DNA of 64,000 nt from Massospora cicadina. Lineage: Eukaryota > Entomophthoromycota > Entomophthoromycetes > Entomophthorales > Entomophthoraceae. A program made the position numbers and the translations under genes. Shown here piece by piece: positions 1 through 9,260 of the stretch. The notes beneath the pieces were generated by a model. That model had not been told where the DNA came from. It was given only the letters and a program-made list of their open reading frames with translations, and made no database searches. The stretch covers positions 1-64,000 of the forward strand of contig JAKSZP010006705.1 in the NCBI GenBank assembly GCA_022478985.1, given 5' to 3'. Position 1 is the stretch's first letter, and every line of letters begins with the position of its first letter.

Positions 1-391
1 CAAGCGTTCTTCTTTTTCTGGTTCCAAGGTCAGAATAGGTAGTCAGGATAACCCATCCGCATTTTGATGCTGAGCTCCTGAGCGATGAACAATGGAAAAA
101 TTGTAATTTTTCAAATCATAAAGCCCAACGGGCCAACATCCCATCAAAATCCTTCATATTCTGCAGCCATCATAAGGAGGAATGGTCGGTAATAACGGTA
201 AAATGGGTACCATATATGAAGGGCCAAAAATGCTTGATGGCCAAAATTACCACTAAACGTTCCCACTCAGTAACACTATAATTTCGTTCAGCCTTTGACA
301 TAGTTTTGCTATAGTAAGCAACAGGATGATCCTTATTTTCTTCATCACACTGAGATAAAATAGCCCCAGTAGCGACATTTCTTGCATCCAT
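1..391 (-). pseudogene. RNase H domain of A1 pol (partial)
   Basis: The minus frame from 391 shows the gypsy RNase H signature: a metal-binding Asp in 'MDARNVATGAILSQ', then 'HPVAYYSKTMSKAERNYSV' and 'FTVITDHSSL', which holds the second conserved Asp (TDH). It is continuous with the reverse transcriptase region upstream after a frameshift near 400-420 and is cut by the window edge. Its role would be degradation of the RNA strand during minus-strand cDNA synthesis. The equivalent domain in A2 (51756-52200) is close to identical in motif order. Confidence 0.85.
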
Positions 392-1270
392 ATGTAGAAA
401 GAAAGGCTTATCAAACTGGTGTGAATTAGAACAGGTGCCTTCATCAAGGTGGTATGCAGAGAATTAAAAGACTGTTCTTGAGCTGATCCCCACTCAAAAG
501 ACACTCCTTTTTGCAATAAATAAAATAAGGGTTCAGCCATATCAGCAAAGTTAGGAATAAATTGCCAATAATACCCAACCATACCAAGAAAGACTTGAAT
601 ATCCCGTAAAGAAGAGGGAGGAGGCATCTGTTGAATGGCTTGAACTTTGTCTGAGAGGGGTCGAATCCCTTTAGCTGAAACCTGATGTCCTAAGAAGTCC
701 ATTTCATTTTGAAAGAATGAGCACTTGGAGGGCTTGAGTTTTAAGGAAGAGCCCCAAATTCGGCTGAATACTTCTTTTAAATGGTTTAAATGCTCAGTAA
801 AGGTTTTGAAAAACACGGTAATGTTGTCAGGATATACCAGAACACAAGTAAGCTTTTTTTCCTGGAGCATACTGTCCATGGCCCTTTGGAAAGTTGTGAG
901 GGCTTTGCTTAGGCCTTGAGGCATGCAAGTTGGTTCAAACAACCCTTCACTCGATATCAGGGCACACTTGGCACAATCTTTTGGAGACAGTTCGATTTGC
1001 CAATATCCACTGGCTAAGTCCATGGCCGAAAAATAGGTGGATCCAGCCAACAATCTAAGAGAATCATCAATCCTAGGTAAGGGATAACAGTCCCATCAGG
1101 TAATAGCATTCAATCGATGATAATCCATCATGACTTGATGAGAACCATCTTTCTTATTAACCAACAACAATGGGGATGCCCAGGGACTATTGGAGGGTTT
1201 CAATAATCCAGCCTCCAGAACTTGACTCAACTCCTTAGTAACCTGGGCTTCTTCTACTTTGGATTTATGC
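253..1270 (-). pseudogene. Reverse transcriptase of A1
   Basis: The longest open stretch is 266 aa (1053-253). Fingers and palm motifs read 'YFSAMDLASGYWQIEL', then 'MPQGLSKALTTFQRAMD', then a catalytic box degraded to YPDN where gypsy elements have YLDD, then 'KCSFFQNEMDFLGHQVS' (thumb) and the connection 'FLGMVGYYWQFIPNFAD'. The N-terminal part continues upstream to about 1270 ('SPWASPLLLVNKKDGSHQV' on the minus strand) through at least one stop. The loss of the second catalytic Asp makes the enzyme inactive. It is homologous to the A2, B2 and D enzymes in this window. Confidence 0.9.
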
Positions 1271-1495
1271 TAGGGCTTTGCACGGATAGGAGGGTGATCA
1301 CCACTTTCAACAGTGTGCACTACACCTTTCACCTTCCTAAAATCATAAGTATGCCTAGCAAAAATGTTGGAATATTCTTCCAATAATTGAAGCACTTGTT
1401 TCGCCTGTTCGTTAGAGAGATGTTTCATGATAGCAGGTCCCACAGTAAGGATTTACTGATCACTCTTCAACCAAAGTCTTGTAAACTCCCAAAGG

Positions 1496-1803
1496 GTTTA
1501 ACATCATAGATACGAGATAAGGGTAACAGCTTGACATAAGCAATTGGGCGCTCTCAATCTACCAGTTTTGGCAATCAGTAAGGTTCGCTAGTAAGATAGA
1601 TAAAGAGCCTGAATAAGAATAATCCAATACTCCAGTACAAGGCAAGAGTTCTTTGGCAGAAGGATTGACAGTGCCCTGGACTTGTAGCAAATGCCCTTTG
1701 GGATCAAAAAGTGCAAAGAAGTATTAATAATCACTTGTGATTTTGGTGGAATAACTAATTTCTCAGGAGAAAAAATAGGCATTCCCTCTTCAATATCAGC
1801 CAT
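1496..1803 (-). pseudogene. dUTPase-like domain between protease and RT of A1
   Basis: On the minus strand the segment reads 'IPPKSQVIINTSLHFLIPKG' and then, one frame over, 'PCTGVLDYSYSGSLSILLAN'. The second string resembles dUTPase motif III (G-V-I-D-x-D-Y-x-G followed by alternating hydrophobics and L-x-N), and the 'P-K-G-H' just upstream resembles the strand before motif II. A frameshift separates the two halves. dUTPases hydrolyse dUTP to dUMP and are encoded by some retroviruses. The catalytic competence of this copy is doubtful because the second Asp of the motif is Ser. The alternative is a generic beta-strand linker found after gypsy proteases. Confidence 0.5.
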
Positions 1804-2230
1804 GGTAAGAGGTAAAATTTACATGAGGATCTTCAACCTGATACTGAAGTGAATAAGACCTTTTAGTTCCTTCTGGCAGACATAACTGACATTGAGTGGA
1901 AGCATGATCAGATAAAAGTAAGGGAACTTGATACCCCAAGAGAGACAATGATGAGCCAGGGTAGTTGATAATTCCATCATATTCTCGTAAAAATCGAGTT
2001 CCCAAGATTAGGTCATAACTCAAATTATCAAGCACAATCGCTGGAATGGTAAAGGTCAATTTTCCAATTTTCAGGGGAAGGGATGAAAAAGCTCCAATAG
2101 ACCGAGTACTCTGAGGGCTGGTGGTGCCATATTCTTCATAATGAGAAATACTGGGGGTTAATTTGATCTGTTTGACCAAATTGGAGGAGACAACATTCAC
2201 CTGGGATCCAGTATCTATGATAGCCTTGGC
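1796..2230 (-). pseudogene. Retropepsin (aspartic protease) of A1
   Basis: The active site is DTGS, encoded by the complement of 2204-2215 in the context 'AIIDTGSQVNVVSSNLV'. Downstream lies the second conserved box 'DLILGTRFLREYDGIINY'. The frame is open from about 2230 to 1796, so this is one of the better preserved domains of A1. Retropepsins act as homodimers and cut the Gag-Pol polyprotein. It follows Gag directly and precedes the dUTPase-like segment, as in A2 and D. Confidence 0.88.
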
Positions 2231-2257
2231 ATTGATTTGATTTACTTGGAAATTAAT

Positions 2258-4375
2258 TCAGGTAATGGTGCTTCCAAACTGAGAGGATAAAGCCAACAAG
2301 GAGGGCATGGAATAAGAATAACGGTCATCTTTATTACACTTGATTGAACTTTGCTGCTCTTGCTGAGCACTCACATCATTATCAAGGTGAAGAATCTTTT
2401 TGGTCTTATATCTTTTCTTTTTTTCATCTGCTTCCTTTTTAAAACAACGATCCTCAGTATGAAAGTAGCAAGGACAGTAATTACACTGGATCACTCTAGT
2501 GTTCTCAGGCATGGCAAAGACTCTGGGCTGACTAGGTCTAGGAGACTCATAAACTTGGGGTTTTTCAGAGGATTGAGGGGGCAACTCCAATAAGGCCTCC
2601 TTAATGTCCAAAATACTTTGGAAATTCTTTTTGACACTGATCAGATAAACTTGAATCTGCGTCCTAGTAGCAAAGGCTGACAGAACTTCGGTTATTGCAT
2701 TGTCCAAGTTCAACTGACCACAGGCTACAAGTGTTTGAGCTTCCCAATAGAAATGATGAGCAAAGTCCTTAATAGATTCATTTTGGTGGGGCTGTATACC
2801 CATAAAGGCCTGTTTTTTGAAGATAGAATCTGCTCACTTCCAAATTCTTTGATCAATGCTTCTTTGACTTGAGCCCAAGTAGAGCAAGTCATTAAGTGGG
2901 GAACCATAATACCTTGAGCCAATTGAGTAAGGCAATTAGGCAAGTAATTCATCTTTTGGCGATCCGTGGCCTCACTTAATGCCTTTTCATACAGATATAG
3001 AAAGGCGATAATGCTGCCTTCCCCTGGGGAGTATTTGTCCTTAAATACTGGCTTGAAACTCAGGGGAGCATTAGTAGTCAAAACATGAACTCAAGGTTGT
3101 TCAGATTGAGTAGGCACATAAGAGGCAGAATCTGAAGCTTGAGAAGAAAATTGAGGGTAGGGACCAAAAGCTTCCATCCAAATTTTGTTAATCCGTCAAT
3201 TCAGGTCTGCATGCCCTACTTTCCCATCTGTCGGCGAGATAGCTCAAAGATTTGTTCCTGTTGTGCATTGAACTTGAGTTCCAGAGTCTCGATTTTCTCT
3301 TGGAGCAATTCCTCTTTTGATTCACAAGCATTTAATAAGATATCATTGTCCTTGGCCCACTTTCCCAGATTAATCAACTCATCAGACAAGGACTGCAGAG
3401 TCAAAAGGGGGTCAATTGGTACCTCATCAGGGTTAGGTTGCATTCTTTGGCCACCTTAGAGAATTGCTCACATAAGTGGGTCATCATGTTCATGAGAGAG
3501 TTAATTTGCTGATAAGATCTTGAATGACCATCAGCGCCTGGAGGTCCACAAGGTCCATCAGCTCCAGGAGGTCCACGAGGCCCTACACCTCCAGGTGGCC
3601 CAAGAGGTCCTTCTACCCCAGGAGGACCCATAATTCCAGAGGTTTTCTCTACTTCATTGACCCAGAACTGAATTCCTGAGTACAATTGTTCCAATTAAAA
3701 AAGACGTGTTCTAATTTCTTCCCCCATTGATTGACTATGCTCAGAGAGTTGGGAAACACCCTCTCTCCATTCCTTCTGAATCTCTTGAACCTTTTTGGAA
3801 ACTGTACATCAATAAATTTGATATTGTATGATCAAACTGAATGAGCTGCTGTTGTACTTTGGTGAGGGAAGTTCAATTATTAAAAATAGCATTATAATTA
3901 TCTCGGATAAACTCAGAGGCCAACTTGAAAAACTCAGAAAAATAATTATTCAAGGATTGGAGTCCTTCTAGTAAATTGAGCATCCCTTGATGGTGCATTT
4001 CAACTACAGGTAGCAAATGGTATAATGTAGGATGTACAAGTTGTTGTAGATATTGTTTGGAGCCAATCCCTGGCATTTGAGAGGTTTGCAGCACTTCTCA
4101 CAATATAGAAGTACTGCATTCAATCGAGATCAGGTAGAATGTATTCCAGGGATTAGAGCCCCTTCAAGTAATTGAATGATGATATTGCGCAAGGACTCAG
4201 GTGGCATTTGAAAGTCTGAGGCAAAACTTAAGTTAGGATTATAGAATTCCGAGTTGGCCCAAAATTCCAATGTGGAGGGTAATCTTAGGATTTGGGCTCT
4301 AATTGAAGGGACCCATCATAAAATAATGCCTTGCTCTTGAACTTAATCCTCGTCAGGCGAAAATTGAGAATCCAT
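2258..4375 (-). pseudogene. Gag of A1 with collagen-like repeats, coiled coil, capsid and zinc knuckle
   Basis: The likely ATG is at 4375, 38 nt inside the primer-binding site, and the frame is broken many times. In order: an N-terminal region around 4094-3873 ('YLQQLVHPTLYHLL'), collagen-like triplets at 3650-3520 ('[14 protein letters not shown]', '[11 protein letters not shown]'), a helical coiled-coil-like segment at 3443-3216, a capsid-like region at 3081-2725 ('SIIAFLYLYEKAL', 'TWAQVKEALIKEFGS') and a CX2CX4HX4C zinc knuckle near 2490-2450 ('CNYCPCYFHTEDRC') followed by a basic stretch. A capsid plus zinc knuckle defines Gag, which packages element RNA. Gly-X-Y triplets inside Gag are unusual. 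Confidence 0.85.
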
Positions 4376-4412
4376 GGTGATAGATGTGGTCACTGGTGCG
4401 TAACTCAGAGAG

Positions 4413-4430
4413 CCCCTGTAGTGAGCACCA
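4413..4430 (-). other. Primer-binding site of A1
   Basis: The complement reads TGGTGCTCACTACAGGGG and begins 3 nt inside the 5' LTR end. The leading TGG pairs with a tRNA CCA tail. The implied tRNA 3' end (CCTGTAGTGAGC plus discriminator A plus CCA) has the right length for a T-stem strand and an acceptor strand, so the primer tRNA should begin GCTCACT. The tRNA itself is not in the window. Confidence 0.8.
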
Positions 4431-4433
4431 GTC

Positions 4434-4769
4434 TGGCAGTTTTGAATTACACTTCCAATAGAGCAGGTTTAATCTCGAAGTTACACTGGGCGGATTCTCC
4501 AAAAAGCAATAAATTTGAAGTAAAATACAGGCTAAAACTCAACCTAATTTTTATTTTCAAAATGAGGAAATATTTATAGGCTTTTTTACAGTTTGTAATC
4601 TATCAGAGTGAATTGATCTCTGTGCGATCAAATCTTCAGTCAGTTATTTGGGATCTGATTGATCATCAACTTTAATAGATTGTGATAGATCACTCGCTCC
4701 TTTCAATGATGTTGGGAGAATTGAGGAAGGATATTTTTGGAGATATGCGAATTTGGTGAAATCCTGACA
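4434..4769 (-). repeat. 5' LTR of A1 (336 bp)
   Basis: The plus strand runs from TGGCAGTTTTGAATTACAC to AATCCTGACA, giving TG...CA ends. It is the same length as the A2 3' LTR at 50241-50576 and matches it and the partial A2 5' LTR at 63839-64000 along its length. The flanking primer-binding site on the left sets the orientation. The 5 bases to the right (CCTGG) would be the target duplication. Confidence 0.88.
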
Positions 4770-4869
4770 CCTGGGGGTATTTATAACCCTGAAGATGAGT
4801 TTGGTGATGAAGTGTTGGCATTTTCTGCTATAAATAAAGATCATTTGGGTTATTTTATAATGAATGATA

Positions 4870-5290
4870 CCCTTCACCCCCTTTAGGGAAAATCAGCACT
4901 ACACTTTTGATGGATATTGGAGCCTCTGAGAATTTTATAGATATTGACCTTGCTGACTACCTTATTCCAACTTACTTTCCAGGTGGTATGGTTAGAGAGG
5001 GGCTTCTCAAGGTATTCCTAAGCTGAAAATCATGGTGTTAATTTTATTATCAAGTTAGCACCTATAATTTTTACAACTACACATGATATCAAAAACATTT
5101 TGTACCCATCATTTTGGGTGTAAAGTGGTGGCAAAAATTTGACGTCAGGACTAACTTGAAAGAAAATACCCTATCTTAACTTTGAAGAATGGTTGTGAGT
5201 TGGTGGTTCCTTTGGCTGAAGCTAACTTTCAGGGCGATTTTCCCTACTGGCCCAATATTCATACTCTCAGTATTGCCACGTTGCTGAAGC
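4870..5290 (+). pseudogene. Protease region of chromovirus B
   Basis: Around 4880-4990 the plus strand encodes 'LMDIGASENFIDIDLADYL'. This matches the chromoviral retropepsin core L-x-D-S-G-A-x-x-x-F-I-D, with Ser replaced by Ile. Further weak coding-like sequence continues to about 5290. The protease would release Gag and Pol products. This start directly abuts the A1 LTR, so upstream Gag sequence is separated from it. Confidence 0.7.
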
Positions 5291-5299
5291 CCTGTCAGG

Positions 5300-5930
5300 C
5301 AAACAGCAAGTAAGAATTAGACTGGCCCGCCAGTCTAGGTGCCAAAGCACCCAAATGGCAAACCAGAATGCTAAAGGCACTGTTGCTGGTACAACAGATA
5401 GGGAACTGGGAGGAAATTTCCAATAACTGCAGATATGCCAAGAATCTCATACAGGCACATAAATAATTACCAGATGAGTACAGCCAGTAACCCTGAGGGG
5501 AGTGTGAGGGTCAGCGAAAAAGGCGGTTTATTTTTCAACATAAAAACTGGATTTTAGGAAAGGTTTTTAATGGAAAATTTAGGAAAGAAAAATCGACCAA
5601 CAATTTTCTCAGTGCAATGCAACTGATTAAATAGTGGTCAATTTAGAGATCAAACAAGCCAGGATCAGGTCCCTCAAGTTTGACCTAACTGGAGAATTGT
5701 TTAGGAATGGGGAAAAGATAAGTTAACTGGGAACTGACATTGAAGAATTCAGTGGCAGGCTGAGTCACTACCAGTTTGACCTCAGATGTTCAAACTGAGG
5801 CTTGGATACATTTCCTGACAGTTGCCACAATGACGTTTGGCCCAACGAGCAGCGGGAATCCCCCAAGGCCACCTCACGTAGGGGTGGTCCCATTTGGTTA
5901 GGAACAGGTTTGGGATGCCCAACCCACCCA
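5300..5930. other. Unassigned stretch inside chromovirus B
   Basis: No domain could be named here. A perfect 9-bp inverted repeat with a 2-nt centre (TAGACTGGC CC GCCAGTCTA) sits at 5318-5337. At 5660-5800 the plus strand has a short coding-like phrase ('LKFDLTGELFRNGEKIS', 'DIEEFSGRLSHYQFDL') of unknown origin. It may be protease-RT spacer or a captured fragment. Confidence 0.4.
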
Positions 5931-5937
5931 TGCCCAG

Positions 5938-6285
5938 TCACTGAGCCATTCTTTTGGTCAAGAGCATTGCATCAGCCACAAGGCCCAATTTTCTGGAAGG
6001 GAGCTTTGAACCCTCATCAATGGTGTCTGATGCTATTACCTGCCCGTTGGGAATGATCCCCACTGATTTTGAGGGGGGGTTGATTTTTTCAATCATAGTA
6101 TCAGCTGAATTGAAACTGTTGGCAATTCCGGCCAATAAATCAGTTTTCATCCCTTTCTGACTACTTAGAATCCGACTATCAGGCTGACTCCCACTCAATT
6201 TTGGGTCAATTGGTTTCATTTTGGCGATCTCAGCGCAGATTTCCCTGATTAACTGTACCAGTTCTGCTGAGGTGAGTGTGGGCAC
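5938..6285 (-). pseudogene. Antisense 115-aa ORF, possible gag start of another element
   Basis: An intact minus-strand ORF opens at 6285 with 'MPTLTSAELVQLIREI' and continues for 115 codons with reasonable amino-acid composition ('ICAEIAKMKPIDPKLSGSQ', 'LPSRKLGLVADAML'). It runs against chromovirus B, between its protease and RT. The beginning looks like the helical N terminus of a chromoviral Gag, but no capsid or zinc knuckle follows. I infer a small inserted fragment. A chance ORF antisense to spacer sequence is possible. Confidence 0.4.
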
Positions 6286-6459
6286 CAGGGGAGGAATTCA
6301 AAGTGGAAGAGCTGTTACCCAGCGCACATCTACCATTTGGGCGAGGTCGCCCTGGGTAACGAGGGGTACAGCCACCCTACTCAATACCTTCTTACTTTGG
6401 AATGGGAAAAGGGCCCAATCAACAGCCAGGGGACGTTACCCAGGACATACAAGCCCTCT

Positions 6460-7205
6460 GTGGAGGTTCCCCTACCTTCTTGTTTGGAGGGGTTGGAATC
6501 TTCGTTTGATGAATCTTCAGCCAATGCACTACTAGATCATCCAGAGTTTGATTGCAAAAGTTCAAGCTCACTGTTGATTTGGTGCGTATATCTTCCCCAA
6601 TTTATCCGTTGACAGTATGGGAGAAAGTAGCCTTAGATGTGTGGGTTAATGAGCAGTTAGCTAAAGGTGCAATTTTTCAGCAAACCTACCCTGTATGTTC
6701 CCCACTTCTCTTTGTATAGAAGGCCAATAGTACCTTAAGACCATGTGTAGATTATGGGAATCTTAACAACGTCACTGTACCAGACTTACAATTCTTCCCC
6801 CTGGACTCTCAGATTGCATAATATGTGGAGAAGGCGAGAGTCTTCTCCAATCTGGGTTGTTTAAACGCGTTCAATCAGATCTGTATCAAGAAGGGCAATG
6901 AGTGGTTGACCACATTCTTTACCAGAAGAGATATCCTTCAATTTCAGGTTATGCCCTTTGGGCTTAAGAATGCCCCTGATATCTTTCAACTTCATAGTAA
7001 TGCAGCTTTGGGGGACCTGTTGGGGGTATGCGCTGTAGCTAAAATGGATGATATTTTGGTATTTTTCCCTGAAATGAGTCCCATGCAGTACACCTTTGGC
7101 AGGTAGTGGAGCGTTTGAGGGCAACTGACTCATATAAAAAATTAGTAAATGCGAATTCTTTAAGTCCCTATCACCTTTCTGAGAAACTTTGTGTTTTAAC
7201 AAGGG
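6460..7205 (+). pseudogene. Reverse transcriptase of chromovirus B, N-terminal part
   Basis: The pre-RT region (6470-6560, 'LDHPEFDCK') leads into 'PLTVWEKVALDVWVNEQLAK' at 6610-6670, then 'STLRPCVDYGNLN' (6730-6765), 'VFSNLGCLNAFNQICIKKG', 'QVMPFGLKNAPDIFQL' and a catalytic box KMDD (expected YxDD) near 7040. The thumb begins ('KCEFFKS') and stops at 7205, where B2 is inserted. The sequence downstream of B2 resumes with thumb residues ('MITPDKERAI'), showing that this was one gene. Confidence 0.88.
7201..7205 (+). repeat. Target-site duplication (left) of B2
   Basis: AAGGG here is repeated at 15424-15428 on the far side of B2. Joining the host sequence across the element brings the two halves of the B reverse transcriptase thumb together, which supports these as true insertion borders. 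Confidence 0.82.
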
Positions 7206-7955
7206 TGTAGGAATCCAGATGTTTAGGTGCTCGCTGGTGATAACGCCACTGGATCCCACAAAAGCTTAATTTTTTAAAATAATTACTAATAAAAAACTTG
7301 GGTTTTATGAGTTTTTTATTAATAAGACGGGATAGAATGAAATTGCGATCCCTTCCAATATTTAACTGAACAGTATTTAAACTGTATTGAGGGCTAGGGG
7401 GAATTTGAGGATAGTTTCAGAATAGCTTAGATGCTTCCAAATTAGGTAATATGGTAGCTGCTCCTATCAGATCTTTGGAAAAAGAGTTAATTTTTGGGAA
7501 ACTAATAGTTGGGGTTCTGGGGCAAAACGTGCCCATGCAGTATGGTTTTGATGAACTTCAACTAATCACTGCTAGATAAAGTATTTTCACCTTGGGGGAC
7601 CTCCGCCACGCATATAAAAGGAAGGGTCCCCACATAGGTGCTTTAAGGGACTTGATGATGGTTGGGGGAGTATCTTCCACTGGTTGCCCCAAGGTTCATC
7701 ATAGGGTCAGGGAAATCTAACCATTCAATTTTACATTAATCACCCAAGCAGGTTTCATAATGGTGTTACCTCTATTAATGGGGTTCCACCGAGAATTGGC
7801 TAGGCCTTTTGGCCAATATTCTTGAAATCATTATTACTCTTAAATAAAGCATTCTTGGATCATTGCAAACTCTTAAATGGCCACCATTTCCCCATTTAGG
7901 AAAATTTCGACCCAAGATATTCTTCATCTGAAGCTGAGAGGGCAAATGTCCATCA
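7206..7955 (-). repeat. 3' LTR of B2 (750 bp) with adjacent polypurine tract
   Basis: It begins TGTAGGAATCCAG and ends CCATCA on the plus strand and pairs along its length with 14674-15423. Immediately to its right, 7956-7966 (CCCCCCTCAAG) is the complement of a polypurine tract CTTGAGGGGGG, the expected primer for plus-strand synthesis next to a 3' LTR. Confidence 0.9.
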
Positions 7956-7961
7956 CCCCCC

Positions 7962-9260
7962 TCAAGAATGTTGGGGGAAAAAATCAGAGAAATGGCCATT
8001 TACTCGGTTGATGATTACTCCAGTAGCTAAAGAATTTATAGAGTATTCATTGCCTCTTTTATAAGTGATGGTGAAGGGACCCTCCCAGGTGGTTCCAAGC
8101 TTACCAGTTCTCAGGGTAATGCAATTATGGTAGTATAACACCATGTCTGATACTTGGAATGTTGGCAGTGGAGTTTAAAGCTCATTGGCAGCCTTTCCTT
8201 CTTAGTCACCATTTTCGCTAAATTGATCATAGCCTCAGCTTGGAGTTGAATGATATGCTGAGCCAATCTTCTCATAAGTTTCTTGGGCTCTTCGAATCTA
8301 GAGGAGAATACATCTTTTTCTAGAAGAGCAGGTATTTAGGTTCCCGCCCATACAAGACCCTAAATGGGGACATTTTTTGGATCCCATGTTAGCTGATCAG
8401 GTAAGCCATCAGAGCACTGGGTAAGTAACGATCCCAGTGAAGTGGATCAAAAAAGGCCATTTTTTGTAAAATACAACCAAGTTTAATTGGCTCAGTCCAC
8501 AGTCCCATTGGTGGAGGGGTTATACAGAGCTAAGAAAAGTTGTGCTCCCAAAGATGTGGCCAGGATTTTGACTACTCTGGAGGTGAAGTTCTTACCATTA
8601 TTGCAGAGTAGTACTTGGGGGCAGCCATGACGTGTGAAAATATTTTGATGTAAAAGGTGGCTGTAATCTTATCCATTTGAGCAGGGAGAGCTACGGCTTT
8701 GACCCACTCCATTAAATGTTAAATAAATACTAGAATAATTTTGTTTCCAACAGTAGAATGAGGAAGGGGACATACTACATCTAACCTAATGGTGTGGAAA
8801 AAAGTTGAGGGTAAGTAGGTTCAAACTGGTATCTAGTCTTGAAAACGTATTGCTTCTTAAAAGCAATGCAAGCTTCCAAGACGTCAACAATAACTTCCTT
8901 CATGTCATCTTAATAGTTTTGATCCTTGATCCACTCATAAGTTTTCTTTGCCCCTCCATGACCTAGGGTAGAGTGAGCTTCTAGGATAGCAAGTACAAGT
9001 TCAGAGGGCGAAAGTAAGGCAGCCATTTTTCCCCAACCTGCTTATACAACTTCCCATTCTCCACTTTGGTATTACAGGAGTGCCGGGCTAACATTTTTTT
9101 TACTGGTTCATCTTCATCCTCCCAGTCATTGGGGGTCATTAAGAGGTCATGTAACCTTTCCGCCTCACTATTATCTAAGTGAAGGACTGGCAGCAAGTCA
9201 ACCCATCAACATTCAAGTGATAGGTTTCAGCATGGTGTTCAATTTTCAGGTCATAAGGCT
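7962..9260 (-). pseudogene. Integrase of B2
   Basis: The C terminus at 8144-7962 has the gypsy 'GTTWEGPFTITYKRGNEYSI' module and ends at the polypurine tract, so there is no chromodomain. Upstream the catalytic core is badly broken. 'HGCPQVLLCNNGKNFTS' near 8620-8570 corresponds to the second Asp box (normally SDNG, here CNNG, so the Asp is lost), and 'YNPSTNGTVD' near 8530-8500 to the region of the catalytic Glu. The N-terminal part (9196-8981) reads 'VKKMLARHSCNTKVENGKLY'. Integrase would insert the cDNA; this copy cannot. Confidence 0.75.

Larger units (their letters stand above)
1..4769 (-). mobile_element. Ty3/gypsy element A1, left (3') end outside the window
   Basis: Read on the minus strand the order is 5' LTR (4434-4769), primer-binding site, Gag (about 4375-2258), aspartic protease, a dUTPase-like segment, reverse transcriptase and RNase H, running off the window at base 1. 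Integrase and 3' LTR are not seen. PR-RT-RNase H order is that of Ty3/gypsy. All ORFs are broken. The element abuts the protease region of plus-strand chromovirus B at 4770, so A1 most likely inserted into B, but the left target duplication cannot be checked. A second copy of the same family (A2) occupies the right end of the window, and its LTR is the same length (336 bp). Confidence 0.9.
4770..7205 (+). mobile_element. Chromovirus B, first visible part (protease to RT)
   Basis: This plus-strand Ty3/gypsy chromovirus is seen from its protease to the reverse transcriptase thumb, where B2 interrupts it at 7205. Its pol resumes at 15424 with the next RT residues, then RNase H, integrase and a chromodomain. 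The 5' LTR and gag are not in view and should lie left of the A1 insertion. Coding density is low and all frames are broken, so it is older than its guests. Confidence 0.85.

Noticed and set aside
3140..3459. Plus-strand 106-codon ORF over the A1 Gag
   Set aside because: It is the reverse strand of the coiled-coil segment and has no domain of its own.
3520..3650. Host collagen gene exon
   Set aside because: The triplets lie in line with capsid, zinc knuckle, protease and RT on the same strand, and recur at the same place in A2 and D, so they belong to Gag.
7611..7622. TATAAAAGG on the plus strand in both B2 LTRs as the element promoter
   Set aside because: It points against B2 transcription. 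It is conserved in both LTRs, but that alone does not show promoter function; left out as a feature.
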